In this document: in pieces, positions 21,095 through 30,104 of the stretch | How the letters are laid out: each line of letters begins with the position of its first letter | How positions within the stretch are numbered: the first letter of the stretch is position 1 | Source: Mesostigma viride | Taxonomy: Eukaryota; Streptophyta; Mesostigmatophyceae; Mesostigmatales; Mesostigmataceae | Reading direction: 5' to 3' | Length of the DNA stretch: 64,000 bases | Assembly (NCBI GenBank): GCA_009746045.1 | Contig: RPFO01000154.1 | Coordinates: 7,181,693-7,245,692, forward strand | Translations under genes and position numbers: made by a program | Notes under the pieces: generated by a model | Databases searched by the model: none | What the model was told of the DNA's origin: nothing | What the model saw: the letters and a program-made list of their open reading frames with translations, nothing else

Positions 21095-21286
21095 ATGGAT
21101 TATCTCAAAGACCCTAGGATAGTTGCCAACCCCTTAAACAGGCAGATACTGATCTTCGATACGCCAAACCTAGCAGATGATGGCAGGGCCTCACTTTTGC
21201 CAGCAAAACAAGGGCCGGTTCTGGTTGGGAAGTTTCAATATCCACTGCCACAAAATAAAAAAATAACTCTGTGCTTTTATGAATGA
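21095..21286 (+). CDS. small PLV hypothetical protein
   Basis: ATG 21095 opens a 63-residue frame (MDYLKDPRIVANPLNRQIL…) ending TGA at 21286. It begins 31 bp after the major capsid stop. No family is recognised. It is similar in size and spacing to other small late genes of the arm. Confidence 0.4.
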   Translation: MDYLKDPRIVANPLNRQILIFDTPNLADDGRASLLPAKQGPVLVGKFQYPLPQNKKITLCFYE

Positions 21287-21347
21287 AGGAGCCCAACTGA
21301 GTCCCTCTGCAGTCTGAAAATCATCACTTGTATAATATAGTTATGAT

Positions 21348-22228
21348 ATGGACTCGTTACAAAACACAGTACCACGTTTGTCAAGGAGAAGGAAAGAATC
21401 CCTTAATAGACGTATACCTTATGGAATCTCTACAAGTCCCGTCTTGTGGTTCGACTTCTCAGACACTGGCACCATGACAGAGCTACGCGGGACGGCACAG
21501 GAAGTGTTTCTAGTGGAAGTGTGTACAGTACCACGTTTGTCAAGGAGAAGGAAAGAATCCCTTAATAGACGTATACCTTATGGAATCTCTACAAGTCCCG
21601 TCTTGTGGTTCGACTTCTCAGACACTGGCACCATGACAGAGCTACGCGGGACGGCACAGGAAGTGTTTCTAGTGGGACACTTTTTGGGACCATCAAATGC
21701 AAATCCTCGACCCATAAACTAGTCGCCAATTCAGACGCAGCAAGGCCAGTGTTTGTTGGAGCTCAAAAGAATGGACTTGGCACGGTGACATTTACAAGTG
21801 CTGGAGGCAGTGCTTTGATCCAGGACAGCTCCTTTAACTACAGCAAATATACCCTTGCCTATGTGACCAAACGTGATGCGCTTGCTTCGAATGGAAGAAC
21901 GTACGCCTCTCAAGTCCCAGGAGGCACTACATATGGTTCTCATCGACGTAACACGTCTCTCAACTTTAACTAATTTTCCAACTTACCTGCTCCCAATCTC
22001 ACCATGTATCTGGACTCTGCGCCATGGAGTGACTACCGACTAGTCGTCGAACGGTTCAGCGACTCGCAGAAAAAACTGTGGTCTAACTCGGTGGCCACGT
22101 ATTCAGCTGGCGGTACACCACCAAACGCGATTGGTGCGACAATATCTATCAACTGCACCATTGGAGCAGAAGGTCCTATAGCAACTTTGACAACCAGAAA
22201 ATGGGAGAGTTTCTCTTTTACGACATAG
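21348..22228 (+). pseudogene. broken lectin-like (LamG/ConA-type?) PLV protein
   Basis: The N-terminal frame contains PVLWFDFSDTGTMTELRG, resembling the WlDa-d-sti opening of concanavalin A/LamG-like domains. Later pieces in other frames include ARPVFVGAQKNGLGTVTF, NYSKYTLAYVTKRD and, from 22004, SAPWSDYRLVVERFSD. Together they suggest one gene of roughly 240-290 codons with frameshifts near 21675 and 21975. Such domains bind carbohydrate and often serve as surface attachment parts. The match is by pattern only. The first exon-like part carries a 159-bp in-frame tandem duplication. Confidence 0.4.
21366..21677 (+). repeat. 159-bp tandem duplication (53 codons) inside a gene
   Basis: The stretch from 21366 is repeated from 21525 with a period of exactly 159 bp and almost perfect identity up to about 21675. 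Because 159 is a multiple of three, the reading frame is kept through both copies. Confidence 0.95.
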
Positions 22229-22369
22229 TCTGATCTGTCAGATAGCGATGTATCAACACTTTCTGCTGCATTAATGACCAGATGGGGGGTAGTCTAGATG
22301 TGTACAATTATCTATGTCTATATTAATGGAGTATCCGTTGTTTTATCAAATCCTTCTTGACTCTGATAA
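22229..22369. other. noncoding gap
   Basis: AT-rich sequence with no gene or clear signal. Confidence 0.5.
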
Positions 22370-22831
22370 AGTTTTGATGCGGCCACAAGGGCGCGCGCGG
22401 AATTCGCCATCAAACCTGATCCTAGAGCCCCAATAATTGACGAGGATTGGAGAGGAGGGGGGCACACCGCTTATCTAATTGGCGTCGCTGGTGCGGCAGG
22501 GAAGAGTACTCTAGGAGTTATTTCTCCCAATTTTCGAGGGGCAGAAAACAACTTGGATGAGCACGCAGTGCTTTTTTCAGAAGTCTGCTCTGGTGGGGCA
22601 GTGGCGACAAATTACACGTGCATCAACGATCACAATTATATGAATCTGACGGATCCATATTATCTGTTTCGGAATGGTGGTCGTTTATCTTTAAGCCTCG
22701 TGCACCTCGACAGAGCGGCTGCGGCTACTAGCTACTCAGTTCCGACGGCCGTGACGAAATTCATTGTAATTTTGCGTTTCGAGAAAGTCCGAGGGCTAGA
22801 GAAAAAAAAATGTTCCTGCCATGGCAAGTAA
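22370..22831 (+). pseudogene. PLV gene fragment lacking a start codon
   Basis: The frame is open from a TAA at 22367-22369 to 22831 (about 153 codons) but has no ATG near its beginning, so it is a 5'-truncated remnant or the end of a frameshifted gene. The sequence is beta-type and polar (NYTCINDHNYMNLTDPYYLF, GGRLSLSLVHL), like the neighbouring surface-protein pieces. It overlaps the next small gene by 11 bp. Confidence 0.4.
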
Positions 22832-23024
22832 TTTCTACGAATTATATATGGGTGGTTGCTTCGGAAAATTCACTCTCGTGGAGACTCTAGAATCTTCGTT
22901 CAGGCGATTGACAAGTGACCCAGTTGATTACTCGCACGCTTACGAGGCCGTTTACCTAAATTCACGCCCCAGAACTCGCCACGTGGTAGAGGCCACCTTA
23001 GACTTGCATCGCTCCGAAATTTAG
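22821..23024 (+). CDS. small PLV hypothetical protein
   Basis: The 67-residue frame begins at an ATG in good context (GCCATGGC) and is uninterrupted. It shows no recognised motif. It lies between broken surface-protein sequence and the last gene of the arm. Confidence 0.4.
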   Translation: MASNFYELYMGGCFGKFTLVETLESSFRRLTSDPVDYSHAYEAVYLNSRPRTRHVVEATLDLHRSEI

Positions 23025-23174
23025 CCAAGTTCGACACTTGTGCAAGTCCAGCCACCATCGCGTCCTGTCCAGGCCGTGCCAGCAGACGTAACGGACCTTT
23101 GCACACGGTGCACAAATAGGCAAAATCACGTGCAAGTCACGCATCTCACGTTGCCAAGCTCTCTGCCGGTAGCC

Positions 23175-23750
23175 ATGGCTTCCCGAAACGTAGGGCCTTG
23201 CGAGAAGGCGTTGGCCACGCTTGGAAAATACCTCGATAGTCTCGAGGACGGCCAGACAAAGATATCTGACCAGCTCGCACACCTTACGCACCAGGTCTCC
23301 CTTCTTTCCGGAAACGGAGGTGCTGTTGGAGGCACCGGACCTACCTGCGAGGTCTTCAAGATTCACGACGCCGGATATGACGATGTCGACCGCAAGACGC
23401 CAAAAATTTGCGTCGAGTGGGTCTACGAGAAGAATGCGGCAAAGCCGAGGAAGGTCGAGGACCGCCGCGAGTGGATCCGCCTCGACCAAGCCGACGGATG
23501 CGTTAAGATGGTTGACGAATTCCTCAATGGCTTCTCCAAGTCCAAGCGCCAGCCAGGCATTTCCCCCATTGCCCTCTACAAGGCATGGGAGGAGGCAAAG
23601 AAGGGTTTCGAGGACGCAAAGACCGCCACTTCCAATGGCAGGAAGAGGAGCCGCGAGGAAGCGTCAAGCTCCCACAGCCATGGCGACAAGAAGAAGTCCG
23701 CCTCGTACGTTATGAAGAGCCCGACTGGACACTCCAATGACAAGGAGTAG
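23175..23750 (+). CDS. last PLV gene: coiled-coil, lysine-rich protein
   Basis: The frame is open from 23040, but the start is placed at ATG 23175 (GCCATGGC context), giving 191 residues. The N-terminal 50 residues are helical with heptad spacing (ALATLGKYLDSLEDGQTKI, QLAHLTHQVSLLSG). The centre is charged and aromatic (KICVEWVYEKNAAKPRKVED). The tail is Lys/Ser-rich with nuclear-localisation-like clusters (GRKRSREE, GDKKKSA). Function is unknown; nuclear or DNA-associated location is an inference from the basic clusters. Translation ends 260 bp before the LINE target duplication. Confidence 0.55.
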   Translation: MASRNVGPCEKALATLGKYLDSLEDGQTKISDQLAHLTHQVSLLSGNGGAVGGTGPTCEVFKIHDAGYDDVDRKTPKICVEWVYEKNAAKPRKVEDRREWIRLDQADGCVKMVDEFLNGFSKSKRQPGISPIALYKAWEEAKKGFEDAKTATSNGRKRSREEASSSHSHGDKKKSASYVMKSPTGHSNDKE

Positions 23751-24010
23751 ATTGTCGTCTTGTTGACGACGGCAACGAGCTTGCCATTTCGCTCTTGTTG
23801 AGCTGATAACGAATGTAAACGTGTTATAATTTTTAATGAAATTGTTTATGCAGTATCAAACGCGTCAATATGTGCTGAAAACAATTTTCATTTCGTCTCG
23901 AAATGCAGTGCTAACTGCGAGTTATGCATCCAGAGTAAACCTCTCATGCATGGACGCAGGTCGTCTGGGATTCTTGCATAGGTCGTATGAGTTTTCAGAG
24001 GTTACACACT
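23751..24010. other. PLV right end, noncoding, possible 3' hairpin
   Basis: Directly after the stop codon GTCGTC-TTGTT-GACGAC can form a 6-bp stem hairpin, followed by AT-rich sequence (TTATAATTTTTAATG). No gene is convincing. This stretch is the last unique PLV sequence before the right inverted repeat once the LINE at 24021 is removed. Confidence 0.4.
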
Positions 24011-24828
24011 ACACTCTGCAACGCCCTGACGGTGGGCGTTGGTTACGCACCCCACTCCGGCCACCCAGAACAAGACCGCAAGGACTTCTTTGCAGCGCTG
24101 GAGAACCTGGCGAACGGCATCCCTGGTCGCAATTAACTACCTCGCTCTGCTGCTGGACGCCAACGCCACGCTACCACCGGGTACTGGCGGATGTCAGCAC
24201 GCCCCCAACGGTCCGGTCTCCAATGCCAACACTGAACTTTTTGCTGATTTGCTTACGACATGCGATTTGGTCACTGCCAACACTCGCTTTCCACATAGTC
24301 CAGATGCTTTGGTCACACACACCTCGCCAACTGGCACTGAACGCTGCATTGACTATGTTGTAATGCGCAAGCGTCATCAAGGATCTGTACTAGCTGAGCA
24401 CTCGCTCGCATGTGCTCCCCCTGGTGCGCTCCGATCATCGCATCGTCACCGCCCGCATCCGCCTGCGATTCCCCTCGCCCTTTCGTAAGCACGTGGCACC
24501 ACCTGATTTGCGCACACTTCAGTTGCTCGAGAAATCTGACGACGCTCTGGAGGACTTCCCTGAAAAACGCGCCCGCAAGCGCGCCGCAGAGGCGTTCGTC
24601 CACGCTTTGGACATCCCGGCCAGCCACGCCCAGCTGTTCGCTGCCGGCCCGGCATCGGCCCTTCGGCACCTCGCTGACAAGCTGCCCGCGGCCGGGGCCC
24701 TACTGCCCCCCCGCCGCCCGCCCCGCTTCACCAGCCTGCACCGGCTCCCCGCCGTCATCCAGGCCCGGCAAGCCCTGCGCGACAACAGCGACCCCGCCCG
24801 CTCCGCCCGCCTCAAAGCCGATTACCAC

Positions 24829-26577
24829 CAGAGTGAGATCGTACGTTATACGCGTTATACGGTCACGGTGGAGTATAATGTATAATACGGTATAATACGG
24901 TATAATACGGTATTATACGTTTTCGTACGGACACACTCAGAATACTCTGATTTTACACATTTTAAGACACCCACCATCAATCCACATGTTTTTAACACTG
25001 TTTTGGACATAATCCAAGGTTGCCCTACCCTCGGCTATACTCTATACGGTGGATATTGTGGACACGATCGATGTATTGCATGTAATACTGAGAATGTAAA
25101 CGTGCGCATGCATAATTGTGTGTATGTGTATATATGTGGCTTTATATTGGTTATGTTTACTTGGGTGCCTTCACTTTGATGCAAGTAATTATATATTTTA
25201 ATATATATATGTGGCTGTGCATGCACGCAAATACTACAGTGGTATACAATTAATGCATGTAGTATGTTTGCATGGTGCGATGCTATGTGAATATACTGAG
25301 CTGCATGTGACTACAGGTGTGTGACTCGTGGTGTGCATTAATTAATTAATTAACTGAATTAATTAATTAATATTAATTAATCTCGTGTCCCCGTTGGGGA
25401 ACCACGGAGGCTAAACAGGTGGGGATGTGATAAGTAACTCACATATTCTCACCTTCCATACAACAACCTTGTTTTCCAGCAGGCTGAAGAGCATGACAGG
25501 CGTCTATGAGCTCGCCAGCTCCTTGCAACGGTGATGCCGCTCCCAGGCAGCTAGGGTCCTTGACTACGCAATATAGAATGTCTACCGTGTGAAAACCTCC
25601 ATACAGGAAGCGTAGCAAAGCCAGATAACTGCCCGATCAATTCTGGGTAGCTTTAGGAAGCATGGCATACGCAGCGTAAGGAAAACCATTGAAAGCTGCG
25701 GAAAATCTGATAGCACAACTGCAACAAGTGGAGAACAAAATAGCAAGAAAAACCCAGAAACGGCGCAAAAAGTTTCATGCCAGGTTCATTAAGAGCGCAA
25801 ACAGACTGGGCGGTGACATGCGGCAAATCAACGTACCACGGCCGGCATTATTTCCTACCCAGGCGCGCAAGAAAAGCCAGCCAGCCATGGATGGATTAAC
25901 CGCGGATCGCGCAGGCCTGAACGAAATCATTTTAGAAATGACAGGAAATGGCCGCAGATCGAAGATGCTTAGGTTATTTTCATGGTGTCCGTTACTAAAC
26001 GCCTCTTGCTGCATCAAAATAACCCACGAATGTGGAGTTCTACCGTCGCAGGCACACATGCTAGATTATTCATCGCGGCCAAATTGACGTTGGATGAGAC
26101 CCCCGTGCAAATCTGTACCAACAAAGGCAGCGAATTTGCAAATAGTGCAGATCTTGCTATGAAACATCATAATAGAACATCACTTTTAACCATCGGCTTA
26201 ATTTTTTCGCCTGTCGCCCGCCGGATTAGCCATATTTTAACGGAACGCACGTCGCCATGGCCACCTCCGCACGGTGCGCGCACTGTGCACCACAATGTCA
26301 AAATAAGATCGCGTCGAATTGTGAAAGTTCAGACGGGTCAGTACTTATAGTAGAGATACGAAATCTGTGGCTTCAAATCGTTGCCCTGTCGTTCTGGCAT
26401 CCTAGCCGCGCAAAACGTAAAAAAACCGCGGAAAATACGGCATTATACGGTATTATACGGTATTATACGTCATTATGCGCTAAAACGTATTACGTATGAA
26501 AAATTATACGCTAAAAGCCAGCGTATTACGTATTATACCGTATTATACCGTATTATACGGCGTATGATCTCACACTG
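24829..26577. mobile_element. non-autonomous hAT-like DNA transposon
   Basis: The element is flanked by the 8-bp duplication ATTACCAC (24821-24828 and 26578-26585), the length typical of hAT elements. It starts CAGAGTGAGATCGTACG and ends with the reverse complement of CAGTGTGAGATCATACG, hAT-type CAG termini. Both subterminal regions are packed with GTATAATACG-like repeats, as expected for transposase binding. No transposase is recognisable; a 132-residue frame at 25689-26087 has no known motif. The element interrupts the LINE open frame. Confidence 0.85.
25334..25412 (-). repeat. LINE-type 3' tail: (TTAA)n plus hairpin
   Basis: Read on the minus strand, a hairpin (CCGTGGTTCCCCAACGGGG…CACG) is followed by TTAA repeats. 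It resembles the family-B LINE 3' end at 32712, so a short LINE insertion is nested in the hAT element. Its 5' limit and target duplication were not found. Confidence 0.55.
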
Positions 26578-27389
26578 ATTACCACTCGGCCATCCAGCAG
26601 GCGACCAAGGAGCAGGAGGACCTTCATGTCCGCGAGTACTTCGCCCACCTCAAGGACCAGCACGGCAAGTACGCCTGGACCCGCCTGCGTCACGCCCAAC
26701 GGCCCGCCGCGGCGGCGCGCAGCCGGCGCCGCGGACGCTCTCTGGCTCACCGCAGCAGCCGCTCGACCAGTGGTATTCCTCCCAGTCCCGGCTGCTCGGC
26801 GCCCCCCCGCCGCCTCCGCCGCTTGGCCCTCTGGCGGCCGCACGCCTGGCAGTAGCACCTGCGGACGTCCCTGCGCCGCCCACGCCGCCCGCCGCTGAGC
26901 AGGACTACACGTACCCAGCCCTGACGGGACCCCTGGCCGACCCCAACGAGCTCCCGCCGTTCACCGAGCTCGAGCTGAGCACCGCCGCCAAGCAACTCCG
27001 CTTCTATGCCGCCGTTGGACCTGACCAGCTCCCAGCCCCGGTGATTAAGCTGCTTTTCGTGATAGACTCGGCATGGACATGTGCTACACTAGACGTGACG
27101 GGCTCACCCCCGGGCAGCCTCCTGGTTTGTCTGTAATATGGAGGCAGATGGTGCGCAAGGATAGATGGCAAGTAGTGATGAAGGAGACCACCCCCAAGCC
27201 TGTGGGGGCTCCGCGTGTGACCAAGTATGGCATTCATAGCGATTCGGGCCGCGGTGCCCACACCCCTGTAACTAGGACCTAGATAGCTTATACCATCCAT
27301 TCCATCCCATGTTCCCCTCCCACTGCGGACTTATGCTCACGTGACGCAGTCACGTGTCTATTAATTAATTAATTAATTAACACTCTGCA

Positions 27390-28666
27390 CACCCCGCCGC
27401 GCGGCCCTTGCTGGGTCCGCCAACTCCCACGCACTGCTCGACCCTCCAGCACCTTACTAAATTTACTAAGCTAACTACGGGTTTTGGGTTTTCTTTGCGG
27501 GAAATTATGCAGGCGTGTGCATGCACTCTCACTCACGTCGAATAAAACATTATTTCCAACTGAAAATATCAATTTAGTAGTAAATATAGTTTCCCACGAG
27601 AAAACACAGCAAGCCCTCACAACTGAGGCCACCACCACCTGGCAGTCCCGCCACTGCTTGGCAGTCCGCGCCCCTCCGCTGCACCCCGGCTGGCCGGCCC
27701 CCATGGCCTTTCCCGTGGGAGATGGAATTATTGGTCATTTTGCCGTGGGAAACTACGTTTTCATAACCATTTGTCGTGGGAGACTATATTTACTACGTTT
27801 TTTGGGGGTTCTTTTTTTTGGAAATTCAGGTGTGTTTTTGGTGGTGCACACCTGAATTAATTTCCTAGGAATAAAACCCAAAACCCATAGTAAACTTAGT
27901 AAACATAGTTTCCCACGGGAAATGACTTAGTCCCATATCCCACACGCCTCACTCACCCTCTTATGGCATGGTGGGACTGGATGTCAGGTGGCTTGAATTT
28001 CCTAGAAAAAAAACCCAAAACCCATAGTAAACTTAGTAAATTTAGTCACCCTGGGATGCCAGCATAAGAGTCTACCACCATTTTCTGATACCACCATGGT
28101 CTCTATAAGGTCACCATAGCTACCCTGTACCACACAGGGTGTAGCACCTTGACCTCATGGCAGCTGGCTTGAATTTCCTAGAAAAAAAACCAAAAACCCA
28201 TAGTAAACTTAGTAAATTTAGTCACCATGGGATGCCAGCATAAGAGTCTACCACCATGGTCACTATAAGGTCACTATAGCTACCCTGTACCACACAGCAC
28301 CTGTAGCACCTTGACCTCATGGCAGCTGGCTTGAATTTCCTAGAAAGAAAAACCAAAAACCCATAGTAAACTTAGTAAATTTAGTCACAGTGGGAGTGTG
28401 ATAGCCAGGGGGGGGATGCCGTGGGTGTCTGGAGACGGTGTTAGGGTTTAGGGTTTAGGGTTTAGGGTTTAGGGTTTAGGGTTTAGGGTTTAGGGTTTAG
28501 GGTGATACCCCACCCTATAGGCCGCGGTCACTATAGGGTCACTATAGGGGTGGCAGATGCCATGCAGCATAAGGCTGGTGCCCTTCTGTGAGCCGCGATG
28601 ACGGAATGATGACGGAATGATGATGGAAGTGAATGAATTAATTAATTAATAGACACGTGACTGCGT
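27390..28666 (-). repeat. right terminal inverted repeat of the PLV
   Basis: Reverse-complement counterpart of 1085-2233. It is about 130 bp longer, because a module (AAACCCATAGTAAACTTAGTAAATTTAGTCAC with flanking GATGCCAGCATAAGAGTCTACC) is present in extra copies. It contains the telomeric array, the ATAGTGACC boxes (as GGTCACTAT) and the TTTCCCACGGGAAA palindrome near 27908. Its outer edge merges with a LINE 3' hairpin tail at 28630-28666. Confidence 0.9.
28441..28502 (+). repeat. interstitial telomeric repeat (TTTAGGG)8
   Basis: A partial unit plus eight TTTAGGG units sit on the plus strand near the right end, i.e. the orientation of a right chromosome end. The left repeat has five units, so copy number differs between the two inverted repeats. 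Confidence 0.95.
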
Positions 28667-29450
28667 CACGTGAGCATAGCTCCTCAGTTGGAGGGGAACA
28701 TGGGATGGAATGGATGGTGGAAGCTATCTAGGTCCTAGTTACAGGGGTGTGGGCACCGCGGCCCGAATCGCTATGAATGCCATACGCGGTCACACGCGGA
28801 GCCCCCACAGACTTGGGGGTGGTCTCCTTCATCACTACTTGCCATCTATCCTTGCGTACCATCTGCCTCCATATTACAGACAAACCAGGAGGCTGCCCGG
28901 ATGTGAGCCCGTCACGTCTAGTGTAGCACATGTCCATGCCGAGTCTGTCACGAAAAGTCCACGGGTGGCGGCCCTGCCGCGCGCAGCCTGGGGCACGCCA
29001 GGTGAGGACATATCTCCCAGGCTGGGCGGGCTTGGTGCCAGCTAGTCTATCTGATGTGTCTACCTGATCTGTGCGGGCCAGGTGCCCGGCTAGGCCCAGG
29101 CGCCTGTGCTTAAGAATGTGGGGAACATAGGGCAAATCAGTGTACAAATCCTCATTACTAATGTGCAAACCAAAGGGGATGTTAAGGGCCTTGCGCAGCG
29201 TCTTGGTGACATTGCCGTCGAGTCGTTGCTGCAGCTCCTGCGTCAGTGTCCAGGTCTCGGCGCCGTAGGTCAGGATCGTCAGAATGATGACCTTGAAGAG
29301 GTCACGCTTGACGATCCGGGGTAGGGCGGGGTTGCTCCACCAGCGGTGGTGGTCATGGAGTTGCGCCCACGCCATGCCGATCTGTGTTGTCAGGTCGTCC
29401 CTCACAGTCGGGAAGCCAACTGCCGAGCAGCTTGAAGCGGCCTGAAGGAG
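28638..29450 (-). mobile_element. RTE-like LINE family A, 5'-truncated copy 2
   Basis: The minus-strand frame 29405-28728 encodes the reverse transcriptase C-terminal region: LTYGAETWTLTQELQQRLDG, ALNIPFGLHISNEDLYTDLP, RRLGLAGHLARTDQ and PGLSVIWRQMVRKDRWQVV. The 3' end is the hairpin CACGTGACGCAGTCACGTG plus (TTAA)n at the outer edge of the right PLV repeat. The 5' end near 29450 is a truncation. Polymerase motifs proper are missing. Confidence 0.82.
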
Positions 29451-29880
29451 GGTAGTTGACTTCGGTTCTGCTGTTTATGTATTAAAAAATATAATTACTT
29501 ACATCAGAGTAAAGGCACCCACGTAAAAGTAAACAAAGCCAACGCTAACAAGATATACCACGACAAAACAACTATTCAGCCGACATGGGACACTCGATCC
29601 ACACCGCGGAATGAAGTAAAACAGCCTAATAACCGTGCTGCGCCTCAAAGTCAGCTCGTGTGCGGCGGAGCAAGATGTCAGCCATAGCCCGCGTAATCGC
29701 TACCGAAAGGCGTTGGCGCCAATACGATGTCCAGGTCCGCGCTGACCAAGGGGCCCGCTGGCCCTCCAGGTCCAGGCGGTCCTCCCGGCGCCGGCAGCAC
29801 TCCTTGAAGAAGCATATGTAAACATATTCAAATTTGCTAATATTATAATATTTAAGAATATGTATACGGATTTAAGTTTG
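29451..29880. other. no gene recognised
   Basis: The sequence contains AT-rich stretches and two TTTGCTAATA repeats (near 29833 and 29876) but no credible open frame or known repeat. It may be the 3' remainder of the old Penelope-like fragment. Confidence 0.4.
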
Positions 29881-30104
29881 CTAATAGCCCGGCGCAATTT
29901 GTCCCCAGAGGAATAGCAAAATAAACGTATTGTCAACTAGAAGTTTGATCCACTGCTTGAGACGACTAGCGGTGACGAGCTTGGCGCTAGCTGTTGGTGT
30001 AACCTTGCACACTTCCTCAGCGGTAAGCCATGTTGCTACGGTCTTCTTCTGAGCATGAACGAGCATGGTAGGGCTAGACTGCAGCGGTCTGCAGCGTCAT
30101 GCAT
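29881..30104 (-). pseudogene. Penelope-like RT fragment (3' half of split copy)
   Basis: The minus frame reads KKTVATWLTAEEV … LVTASRLKQWIKLLVDNTFI, aligning with the TKPTATWL … YNYIITKADLVHWISYLVDNTFI segment of the Penelope-like ORF at 55427-57321. Its upstream continuation is found 29.7 kb away at 59842-60110. The break point carries the 13-bp target duplication of the LINE inserted between them. Confidence 0.75.

Larger units (their letters stand above)
24021..27379 (+). mobile_element. RTE-like LINE (family A), internally deleted, with hAT insertion
   Basis: A 10-bp duplication ACACTCTGCA (24011-24020 and 27380-27389) brackets the element. The 5' part encodes AP endonuclease in broken frames: YAPHSGHPEQDRKDFFAAL, LLLDANATLP, NGPVSNANTELFADLL, RCIDYVV and SDHRIVTARIRLRF. 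After the hAT insertion the linker continues (TYPALTGPL, LPPFTELELS). Near 27045 the sequence jumps to the 3' end of the ORF (DSAWTCATLDVTGSPPG), so the reverse transcriptase is deleted. The 3' end is a hairpin (CACGTGACGCAGTCACGTG, 27339-27357) plus (TTAA)n. The insertion sits exactly at the inner edge of the right PLV repeat. Confidence 0.85.
1085..28666. mobile_element. endogenous polinton-like virus (PLV) with long TIRs
   Basis: The interval is bounded by inverted repeats (1085-2233 and 27390-28666). Between them lie the PLV core genes: primase-helicase, tyrosine recombinase, A32/FtsK-HerA-type packaging ATPase, minor capsid protein and double-jelly-roll-like major capsid protein. One arm reads minus (2305-8277) and the other plus (8302-23750), from a divergent centre. 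Three later retroelement insertions with target duplications interrupt it (10011-15248, 15895-16179 and 24021-27389, each including one duplication). Subtracting these leaves about 18.7 kb. Core-gene assignment rests on motifs and gene order. Several genes are frameshifted, so the copy is probably defective; assembly indels could explain part of this. Confidence 0.85.

Noticed and set aside
22481-22510. P-loop-like GVAGAAGKST in a PLV gene fragment
   Set aside because: No Walker B or other NTPase motif follows, and the surrounding sequence is beta-rich structural type; chance match is more likely.
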